Positions 1-6,819 of a stretch of DNA of 54,325 nucleotides are shown here, in pieces; position 1 is the first letter of the stretch; each line of letters starts with the position of its first letter. The stretch is taken from positions 1 to 54,325 of the forward strand of contig CADBBK010000016.1 of assembly GCA_902792895.1 (NCBI GenBank), in the 5' to 3' direction. The notes under the pieces were generated by a model that saw only the letters and a list, made by a program, of their open reading frames with translations, was not told the DNA's origin and did no database searches. The stretch is from an uncultured Bacteroidales bacterium. GTDB lineage: Bacteria; Bacteroidota; Bacteroidia; Bacteroidales; Muribaculaceae. A program made the position numbers and the translations under genes.

Positions 1-459
1 CCAATAGGATACTGGATCCTGAAAATCATAGAGCAGAAACTCTTGACCGGACAGCATGGCATCGTAATACTCGTCAGTCCCGAAGTAGTTACCCACCCAG
101 CAGTCATCATAAATCCTGTAATCGGGTACTATGGCATAGACCATCTTGTCCTCTTCGCGCACATAAACTGGAACGGTATCATTTTCCTCGTTGATGGTGT
201 TACCGCCATACTTATGCACGGCCTTATAGGTCTTGCCGTCAATCACAGTGTCACCCTTCATCTCAATGGTTCGGTAAGCCTTATTGTCCCCACGGGCAGG
301 ATTCGTATGGTAATCCTCAAAATAATGATAATTCTCGATGCTGTACACCCACTTGACGCCCTCGCGCACGAACGGGACGTACTCGTAGTCCTGCGCCGAT
401 GACTGGGACAGGCCACATAGAGCAAAAAGCAATATAAAAAGTTTTCGTCTCATATTCAT
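1..459 (-). CDS. secreted hypothetical protein, C-terminus beyond window
   Basis: The frame runs from ATG at 459 (or the in-frame ATG at 453) to the window edge, giving about 153 residues without a stop. The start MRRKLFILLFALCGLSQSSA is a typical signal peptide with predicted cleavage near SSA-QD, so the product is exported. The mature part begins EYVPFVREGVKWVYSIENY and contains a KGDTVIDGKTYKAV segment, a pattern I associate with uncharacterised secreted Bacteroidales proteins; no enzyme motif is visible. A TATCTTTG promoter element lies 27 bases upstream at 486-493, so the gene is probably transcribed independently of the C25 peptidase gene that ends at 522. Function unknown. The C-terminus, where a sorting domain would be, is missing. 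Confidence 0.8.
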   Translation of the reverse strand, partial: MNMRRKLFILLFALCGLSQSSAQDYEYVPFVREGVKWVYSIENYHYFEDYHTNPARGDNKAYRTIEMKGDTVIDGKTYKAVHKYGGNTINEENDTVPVYVREEDKMVYAIVPDYRIYDDCWVGNYFGTDEYYDAMLSGQEFLLYDFQDPVSYW

Positions 460-485
460 TGATAGTTTGAGTAGATTCATAGCTG

Positions 486-493
486 CAAAGATA
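486..493 (-). promoter_or_regulatory. -7 promoter element TATCTTTG
   Basis: The minus strand reads TATCTTTG, a perfect match to the Bacteroidota -7 consensus TAnnTTTG, about 27 bases before the start of the partial secreted protein. A clear -33 TTTG at proper spacing is not seen. Confidence 0.6.
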
Positions 494-521
494 CAAATAA
501 AATACAAAAAAATCACATCTC

Positions 522-2996
522 TCAGAATGAAGATGGATAAACAGCGAATTCTGCACCTTTTTCCACTATAAAGCCATCTTGAAGTGTCACATTCCCTTTT
601 GCCTCAATCTCATATGAAACGCCATGCCTTATCACAACATTGCCGGCTGTGCGATTGCTGTCTATCAATGTTCCAGCAAGGACATCGTTCGCTATGATAT
701 ATTGCGATCTGTAGAAAACCACATTCTGCAAATACAGAGGTGCAATATAGGGAATCATATTATGCTTATATAGCATCAAGGGACTATTAGGAGATGCTTT
801 TAATGTCACATTTGAACTTGACACCGTTTTCTTCCAAGGCTCATAATATTTATTATTATGGAATGCTATAATAGTAGATGATTCGCTGATTCCTGTTACA
901 GTGATTGTTGTGTCAGTTCTGGTAACTGTCACATTTGAATAATGATTCGGTTCATCTGTCCACAATTCGAATTCTGGATCACCTAGCAGATTGTGAATCA
1001 TTAAAATGTATAGTTCTGTTTTGTGCGATGGATAAAAGTTTTTAGATAAGGCCTCCGCCATGCCTATCTTATAATAACCATCAACTATCTGCTGGCCAAA
1101 GATATTCTCGAGAAGAGATGATTTGCGTTCATACGCACCTGCTCTTGTGTTACCCAAGAAAGCAGGTCCACCATAATCCTTGCCTGTTGTGAAAGAGTTC
1201 CCGATATTATTAACTACATCCTCGTAACCTGGAGCGCGATCAAATGGCATCGTTGTACATCCAATAGAATAACAAATATTTGGATACCACTTATTCAACA
1301 TGTTGTTTATTCCGTTGCCAGTATGAGTATCGCCATTATAAATATAGTTATTATAAACTAAGTGAATGGTATCTACCGCCCACAAATAGAGATTTGTATT
1401 ATTATGCTTACAGGTTATGAAACCCGAAGGCCCTGCATGATTGAGTATACTCAAGTAACCATATCCTGTACTGTTAATCTGGTCAATGATGTCGGTTCCT
1501 GAAGGGAAGGAAGCATTTTTTGACTCTATCAAATGTGTTGTATCTGAAAAAAGTTTGGAATAACTCCTATTAACATATTCAGCCTCATTCTTTTGATGAA
1601 ATTCTAATCCCTCTGAATATAACAAACGGTTAAGATAACTGTAGTCCCCATTTCCTGGATTCAGTTCATAGCGAAACAATTTATCTGTATAATTGTTAAA
1701 TTCCTCATCCTTCGTGGCAAGAATCCTGCCTACATATAACTCTGGTTTTACATCCATCTTTCTAAATGAAAGAGGCAAAGACCAATCACCTGTTAAATCT
1801 GAAAAATACAGGTCTGTAGGCATATTTGGTACAAACGTACCATCAAGATGGTTCATGTCAATACACCTGAAAGGTACTCCATCTCCGGCAAAAAGAACAA
1901 ACCGTGTACGATATTTTTGATAGTAGTTCCTTAAAAATTGCCTAAGGACACCCGCAGGATCTGTACGGGTAATTTGACCATTAACGATATCACCTACTAA
2001 TGCCGTCGAATCTCTCAAAACCTGGTCCATTGTCACAACCTTTACATTATACCCTTTCTGTCTCTTGAGAGCCGCGATACGACGTACCGAGTTATAAAGG
2101 TTAGAGGTTGTAACAATTAGATAAGGATAATGAATATTATTCTCATCGGTTTCGTTATACTCATGATCAGGATTTACCAATGTTGAATCCTCATAATAAT
2201 CGCCAGGAGTAGGTGGATCTGGTGGAATAACCTGACCGCCACCACCATTCAGTCCATAACCGCCATTCAGCGGTCCGATGATTCCTCCGATGGAATCAAA
2301 GGATATGGCAAGGTCTGCTGGTGCGAAGGATGTTACCTGGTTGGGGTTCACCACCATGCTTTGGGTGAGCTCATAGCCCTCCTGCCGTAAGGCGCTGTCG
2401 TTGCGCACGATGGGGTACATGGAAAGCGTGTCGCTCAGCGTGTAGTCCAGCCAGACGTTCATGTAGCGTGCTTTCTTGACAACATCGCTTGTCGAGGTGT
2501 GGGTGTAGCTGAACGGCATGACTGCCACAGTGACGATGTGGTTCTCTCCTGCAAGGAAACCCTCATCCACTACCCATGCGAACTGTGACGGATAGGTCGT
2601 GCCGGAATAATAGGATGCGGTGTCGGGCAGGGTAATGGGGTGTGGCGTGCCTGTCTCGTCGGGAATCCAGGGGGCTTGGCAGGGATAGATGAGGTTGCTC
2701 AGGGTATGGTTCACCCATCTGCCCGGAGAGGCCGATACGGTGAAGTTGGTCGCATTGTAGGGCACCGAAAAGCGGATGTACTCGATGGGCAGCGACGGCT
2801 TGCCTGGGTCACCGCCGTTGTAGAGGCCGTCGTAGCTGACAGTGGCATAGGTCACACCACCCAGCGTGTCCGTGCCGATGGTGGGACTGCTGTTGTAGTT
2901 GGCCGTGTAGCTGATGGTGTTGAGCACCGCTAGTGCATGCGGAGCGAACAACAGCACCAGGGCCGCTGCAAGTGAATAATACGTTATCTTTCTCAT
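522..2996 (-). CDS. gingipain-like C25 family cysteine peptidase, secreted
   Basis: This 824-residue protein starts with a signal peptide (about residues 1-23, ending HALA). Residues 25-235 form an N-terminal region resembling the propeptide/beta part of C25 proteins. A Gly/Pro linker (about 237-268) leads into a C25 peptidase domain (about 290-680), marked by YPYLIVTTSNLYNSVRRIAALK, the candidate catalytic His520 in ILNHAGPSG and candidate Cys580 in CYSIGCTTMPFD, and ending near HNLLGDPEFELW. The last 70 residues (GNVTLQDGFIVEKGAEF) resemble the Bacteroidota three-coathanger stack domain; no classical T9SS sorting domain follows. The gene lies 11 bases downstream of the S74/T9SS gene, probably in one transcript. 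Base composition changes sharply near 2195-2290, at the linker. PorU is also a C25 protein but is much longer, so I do not call this PorU. Substrate unknown. Confidence 0.8.
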   Translation of the reverse strand: MRKITYYSLAAALVLLFAPHALAVLNTISYTANYNSSPTIGTDTLGGVTYATVSYDGLYNGGDPGKPSLPIEYIRFSVPYNATNFTVSASPGRWVNHTLSNLIYPCQAPWIPDETGTPHPITLPDTASYYSGTTYPSQFAWVVDEGFLAGENHIVTVAVMPFSYTHTSTSDVVKKARYMNVWLDYTLSDTLSMYPIVRNDSALRQEGYELTQSMVVNPNQVTSFAPADLAISFDSIGGIIGPLNGGYGLNGGGGQVIPPDPPTPGDYYEDSTLVNPDHEYNETDENNIHYPYLIVTTSNLYNSVRRIAALKRQKGYNVKVVTMDQVLRDSTALVGDIVNGQITRTDPAGVLRQFLRNYYQKYRTRFVLFAGDGVPFRCIDMNHLDGTFVPNMPTDLYFSDLTGDWSLPLSFRKMDVKPELYVGRILATKDEEFNNYTDKLFRYELNPGNGDYSYLNRLLYSEGLEFHQKNEAEYVNRSYSKLFSDTTHLIESKNASFPSGTDIIDQINSTGYGYLSILNHAGPSGFITCKHNNTNLYLWAVDTIHLVYNNYIYNGDTHTGNGINNMLNKWYPNICYSIGCTTMPFDRAPGYEDVVNNIGNSFTTGKDYGGPAFLGNTRAGAYERKSSLLENIFGQQIVDGYYKIGMAEALSKNFYPSHKTELYILMIHNLLGDPEFELWTDEPNHYSNVTVTRTDTTITVTGISESSTIIAFHNNKYYEPWKKTVSSSNVTLKASPNSPLMLYKHNMIPYIAPLYLQNVVFYRSQYIIANDVLAGTLIDSNRTAGNVVIRHGVSYEIEAKGNVTLQDGFIVEKGAEFAVYPSSF

Positions 2997-3007
2997 GGCA
3001 GTGTGTT

Positions 3008-4048
3008 TTATTTGGTCAGTATCATCTGCTTGCTGTCGATCAGCTGGCCGTCGGCCACCAGGGCATACAGGTACATGCCCGCCTGCAGTCCGCTGGCCCC
3101 CAAAGTCACGCTGCTCTCGCCGCGGCCCGTGGCGGGAATGCTCTTGAGCTGCTTGCCCTGCATGTCATAGATGTAGATGCTGGCGGCAGCCACATTCTGG
3201 GGCAGAGAGTAGCGGATAACGGTCTCGCTGTTCCAAGGGTTGGGAGAATTCTGATATAATTTGTAGCCAGCCGTGGTTCCGTCAAGCTCATTGAGCCCTG
3301 TCTGCTGTGCAGCCAGCAAAGCGGGCTGCTGGCTGTCCTGCTGAGTGCTCTCCACAGCGTCGAGCCTTGCCTGCAGTTCATTGATGGACTGCACCAGGAT
3401 GGGAATCAGACCGATATAGTCGATGTACATGTAGCCCTTGTCATCGGTGCGCACCAACTGGGGGAAGACGTCCTTGATGTTCTGGGCCAGGAAGCCGAAG
3501 TGCTCGTCACCCTCGGCCTGACTGGTTGCAGCCCTGCGCGGGGAGCCCGAGGCACGGGCAATCCCCTCCTTGTAGTTATAGGAAACGGCCTCCAGGTTGG
3601 TGAGAGCCCCCAACACATCCTCGACAGGCTCGATGTTCTCCTTGAAGCGCTCGTCAGAGGGAATGTTCAGGCCGTTGGCAGTCAATTCAGCCGAGAAGAA
3701 TATCTGCGGGGAGCGTGACGGGTCGATGTAGAAAACCGTGTCGACATTTGTGCCGGTACTTGTCGTGACATACAGTCCATTCTTGCCGTGGAGCCACATT
3801 CGGTCGGTGTTTGTGGTCCCCAATTCCCCGACCATGACATTGGTGGTGTCGCCGAAGGAAGCGCGTGCCCCTGCGGCTTGCTCGCCGAATTTGCCGAAGA
3901 GTTTCAACACGGTTACGGAGTCCAGGTCGTTGGTCGAGGGGTTGACGCCCACCTCGGCGTGACCACTGTTGCGGATGATGAGCTGTGCGCTCACTGGGCT
4001 GGCGCTTGCCAGCAGGCAGATGACTGCCAAAAATAATAACTTTTTCAT
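3008..4048 (-). CDS. S74 intramolecular-chaperone protein with T9SS sorting domain
   Basis: This 346-residue exported protein has a signal peptide (1-21, ending PVSA-Q). Residues 22-125 are a beta-rich region of unknown fold. Residues about 130-230 match the peptidase S74 / endosialidase chaperone domain: SDERFKENIEPV carries the expected nucleophile-position Ser131-Asp, and FGFLAQNIKDVFPQLV and a helical ILVQSINELQARLDAVE tail follow. Family members trimerise and cleave themselves before the Ser. Residues about 262-346 (GYKLYQNSPNPWNSETVIRY through MYLYALVADGQLIDSKQMIL) are a type A T9SS C-terminal sorting domain, so the protein is probably passed across the outer membrane by T9SS. It lies just upstream of the C25 peptidase. 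The ligand or surface role cannot be told. Confidence 0.85.
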   Translation of the reverse strand: MKKLLFLAVICLLASASPVSAQLIIRNSGHAEVGVNPSTNDLDSVTVLKLFGKFGEQAAGARASFGDTTNVMVGELGTTNTDRMWLHGKNGLYVTTSTGTNVDTVFYIDPSRSPQIFFSAELTANGLNIPSDERFKENIEPVEDVLGALTNLEAVSYNYKEGIARASGSPRRAATSQAEGDEHFGFLAQNIKDVFPQLVRTDDKGYMYIDYIGLIPILVQSINELQARLDAVESTQQDSQQPALLAAQQTGLNELDGTTAGYKLYQNSPNPWNSETVIRYSLPQNVAAASIYIYDMQGKQLKSIPATGRGESSVTLGASGLQAGMYLYALVADGQLIDSKQMILTK

Positions 4049-4141
4049 AACAGTTTATAGTTTTTTAATAAATAAAATAAGAGTTGTCGTTCTGTCAAGA
4101 GATGCCGATTTCATCGACTTTTTCGACATTTTCGTGTGGTT

Positions 4142-4516
4142 TTATTCAATCAGGAATGTGCCCTCGAAGGTGTTACCCGTTGGGCTGTAGAGTGTGATGA
4201 CATAGACGTGGTCGCTGGGGAGCGATGACACGTCGATGGTGTCGTAGTAGCCGTTGACCTGAGTTGATATCAGGACGGTCAAGGTGGCCGCCGAGGCGAT
4301 CTCAACGTCATAGGTGGTCACAAAGCCCAAACCTTCAATGATTAACTCTTGATTGTCATCATCGTAATACACGTCGGGTTGGTCGGCCGGGATGGGGAGA
4401 TCATGGTGGTCACCGGCGGCCCCACCATGCTTAATCACAATTGGCGTATAATTGGCCAAAAGGATGTTGCAGCTGAAAACCGCTAATAACAAAAGTAAGA
4501 CTTGTTTTTTGATCAT
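4142..4516 (-). CDS. small secreted protein, DUF3244-like
   Basis: This 124-residue protein has a signal peptide (about 1-21, ILLA-N) and a short beta-sandwich-like mature part. Features such as VIKHGGAAGDHHDLPIPAD, then VYYDDDNQELIIEGLG, then YDVEIASAATLTVLIST and VYVITLYSPTGNTFEGTFLIE, resemble the DUF3244 group of small secreted Bacteroidales proteins, where a short segment precedes a Y-D-x-L-x-I strand. The family match is from memory and only moderately sure. It stands 93 bases upstream of the S74 protein in the same direction and may head that transcript. Function unknown. Confidence 0.65.
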   Translation of the reverse strand: MIKKQVLLLLLAVFSCNILLANYTPIVIKHGGAAGDHHDLPIPADQPDVYYDDDNQELIIEGLGFVTTYDVEIASAATLTVLISTQVNGYYDTIDVSSLPSDHVYVITLYSPTGNTFEGTFLIE

Positions 4517-4917
4517 AAAATTTAATGGATTAAATAAATTGTTATAACATTATGTAAAAGTGAGGTCATTGAGCAGGCGGGGATTTGAACAATAGTGGAC
4601 GAGTAACGTCGCTGTCAAGTCATGGCCAAAGTCCTAGAACGACATGCTCGTGATAGATATGCCAGTATCGCATCTCGCCATATCTAGTAGATAGGCAGAT
4701 AGGATTCAGATTTGCGATCTGATGTCAATGCAAAATTACTTAAAAATGTAGATTTGTGCCAAATTTTTTCGTAGTGCAAAAAGACTACAATTACCTGATT
4801 ATCAATTATTTAAAAAAATAATTTTAATGCAGGTTTTAACTTGGTTATTATTCGAAGGTAAAAACGGGCATTTCTGCGCTTCTACGGTCAGCATGTGCAG
4901 GTTTGGAAATGGTGTTT
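4517..4917. other. 401-bp intergenic region, AT-rich leader/promoter DNA
   Basis: No open frame here looks like a gene. The DNA holds the probable promoter for the small secreted protein (4731-4738 with -33 at 4760-4763) and, nearer 4800-4850, AT-rich runs without a clear hairpin at the end of the upstream regulator gene. Confidence 0.5.
4731..4763 (-). promoter_or_regulatory. promoter for 4142-4516 transcript (-33 TTTG, -7 TAATTTTG)
   Basis: On the minus strand TTTG (4760-4763) and TAATTTTG (4731-4738) are separated by 21 bases, matching Bacteroidota -33/-7 spacing. Transcription would begin near 4724, giving an unusually long leader of about 208 bases before the start codon at 4516. Confidence 0.5.
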
Positions 4918-6594
4918 TCAGGATTTCTTGAAACTGTCGATATATTCATTCAGGGAACAATCAAGTCCCATCTTCTTGGCCAGCCTCTGCTTGCTGCTGC
5001 CGATAGTCGTGGCATTGGCATATCCCAGAACTAGAGACATCTGGATGTAGGAAAACTTCAGTGCTGTCAATGAGATGAGCAGTAGGTCTCTATCGTCGAT
5101 TTGAGGATATCTGTCCTTTGTTACAGTGATGATATTGTTGAATTCAATGTCGATATATCCAAAGAGTTTTTGCCATTTGTCCCTATTGTTATTCTGGAAC
5201 TTGATGGCCTTTCTGATTCTGCCGGTAGGTTTAATCTTGGGATCACGGTAGCACTCTTCCATCAGATCACGCATGAGGCTCATGTAAGATTCAAGAAATT
5301 CCCTTAGTTTTGTTTCTTTGACATTAAGTTTGTTTAGTTCCTCAAGCGAAAGTCTTGTCTGGTCGAGTTGGGATGTTGATTCCTGCAAGAGTTGGTTGAG
5401 TCCAATGATGATTTTATCGTGCTTCTTCCTCCGGACAAAGAGAACGACAGCCGATAAAACTGCAATGAGGATGCTTACCAATATAAGTTTGAACGTCCAA
5501 TTTTTAGACTCGTTGGTCGATTTGAGGGCCTGGTTCTTGAGTCGCTCATCCATTTTTTTCTCGTTCTTGATGATAACGAGAGGCGCATCTAACGACTGGA
5601 TGGAATCGGACAATCTGTTGCACTCTTCTTTCAAGGCCTTTGACCGGTCTTTATCGCCACGAACCGCTGCTATAGCACTGCGGGCTTCCAGCAGAGCGAT
5701 CCGATCGATTGTGTTGTCGAGAGCGGACTCGTTGATTGCGTCAAGTAAGAGTTGAGCAGAATCAGGGAGGTTAGACTGAGCATAAGCATAAGCGGCGTAG
5801 AGGTAAAACGGTGCATTGATTGTTGGGGCTTCAAGGCTCATTACACGTTGTGTGAGCGCCCTGGCATGGTCATACCTACTCTGACTGATATCGTATTTAA
5901 TTAAGTTCTGCGCTGCTATGATATAGTAAGTTGTGTCGGCCAACTGTTCTGCCAGTAGCACTGCCTCGGTGAGCAATGAGTCAGCCTCTGATGGATTCTT
6001 AAGGCATTGAAGGCTACCCAGGTTGATTAGACAGAGCACTAGGTAATTGGGCTCCTCGGCCTGGCGCAAATAGTTAAGTGCCACCTGATACTTTATAACA
6101 TCATTACCATCCATAGCATGGTTGTTACGGTATAGAGCTCCCATGCGCATGTTGACGTATCCCAGGTTGAAGTAGTCGTCGGGGGCGGCGGTGGCTTCGG
6201 CGGTCTTGTAGTAGCTCATGGCACTGTCGGGGTGGCCGAGCTCTTCCATGACGGTACCCTTGTAGATAAAGGCGCGGGTGAGCTTCTCGCGCTCGCCGTC
6301 GTGGCGGCGGTAATAGTCCAGGGCGCGGTTGATGTCGCTGTCACTGGTGGCGGTGATGTAGCAGCGGTAGCGGGCCTGGGTGAGCAGCAGGTCGCGGTAG
6401 GCGCGGTCGCCCTCGGCCTTGAGGCTGCCGGGCGCGACGGCCTCGACGAGTGCCAGCGCGCTGTCGGGGGCGGGCTGCATGAGGCTGTCGGCCGCCACAA
6501 GGCGGCTGTCATAGCGAGGCGCGCGGTCACAGCCCGTGACCACTGCCACGAGCGCCACCACAGCAAGCCATATGACAACTACAAGCCTATTCAT
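4918..6594 (-). CDS. TPR lipoprotein-like membrane regulator with C-terminal HTH-like domain
   Basis: I start this at ATG 6594 (558 residues); an upstream TTG at 6609 would add five residues, but it overlaps the promoter element. The N-terminus ends in a lipobox-like VVTGC, suggesting a lipid-anchored or membrane-inserted N-terminus. Residues about 30-320 are helical, TPR-like repeats (LTRAFIYKGTVMEELGHPDSAMSYYKTAEA and later copies). A transmembrane segment follows (FKLILVSILIAVLSAVVLFV), then a coiled-coil and a C-terminal segment, DRDLLLISLTALKFSYIQMS to GSSKQRLAKKMG, that resembles the LuxR-like HTH ending of Bacteroidales TPR regulators. It may couple an envelope signal to transcription, but no target is visible. 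Composition differs strongly between the first 140 codons (very GC-rich) and the rest. Confidence 0.75.
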   Translation of the reverse strand: MNRLVVVIWLAVVALVAVVTGCDRAPRYDSRLVAADSLMQPAPDSALALVEAVAPGSLKAEGDRAYRDLLLTQARYRCYITATSDSDINRALDYYRRHDGEREKLTRAFIYKGTVMEELGHPDSAMSYYKTAEATAAPDDYFNLGYVNMRMGALYRNNHAMDGNDVIKYQVALNYLRQAEEPNYLVLCLINLGSLQCLKNPSEADSLLTEAVLLAEQLADTTYYIIAAQNLIKYDISQSRYDHARALTQRVMSLEAPTINAPFYLYAAYAYAQSNLPDSAQLLLDAINESALDNTIDRIALLEARSAIAAVRGDKDRSKALKEECNRLSDSIQSLDAPLVIIKNEKKMDERLKNQALKSTNESKNWTFKLILVSILIAVLSAVVLFVRRKKHDKIIIGLNQLLQESTSQLDQTRLSLEELNKLNVKETKLREFLESYMSLMRDLMEECYRDPKIKPTGRIRKAIKFQNNNRDKWQKLFGYIDIEFNNIITVTKDRYPQIDDRDLLLISLTALKFSYIQMSLVLGYANATTIGSSKQRLAKKMGLDCSLNEYIDSFKKS

Positions 6595-6598
6595 GATG

Positions 6599-6606
6599 CA
6601 AAGATA
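6599..6606 (-). promoter_or_regulatory. -7 element TATCTTTG abutting a start codon
   Basis: The minus strand reads TATCTTTG, then four bases, then the ATG at 6594. If used, transcription would begin at or next to the start codon, giving a leaderless mRNA. Confidence 0.5.
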
Positions 6607-6743
6607 CAATAAAGTAATTTTTTAAAACTACAAATTACACGAATTGATAAAATCATTGGTATCCGTGCGCTTTTGCATCACGCTAAGGCGAAAAGGTTTA
6701 TCAGACGATACGGACTACCTTTCAGGCAACTAGGACAACTTTT

Positions 6744-6806
6744 TTTAGCTATTAGCTGTTAGCTTGTGGCAAAAGCCAACGGCTAAAGGCTAACAGCCAA
6801 CAGCTT
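6744..6806. repeat. TTAGC-type repeat hairpin downstream of porZ
   Basis: A 9-bp stem pairs GCTGTTAGC (6755-6763) with GCTAACAGC (6789-6797), with an inner TGGC-AAAA-GCCA hairpin. The motif family AGCTRTTAGC recurs at 12210-12376 after the second porZ-like gene. On the minus strand the stem is followed by an A tract rather than a U tract, so I call it a repeat rather than a terminator. Confidence 0.6.
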
Positions 6807-6819
6807 ATTCAATCTTGCG

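Noticed and set aside
522-2996. Assignment of the C25 peptidase as PorU
   Set aside because: PorU is much longer, and the C-terminal coathanger-like end is not that of PorU.
6744-6806. Intrinsic terminator after porZ
   Set aside because: On the gene strand the stem is followed by an A tract rather than a U tract.
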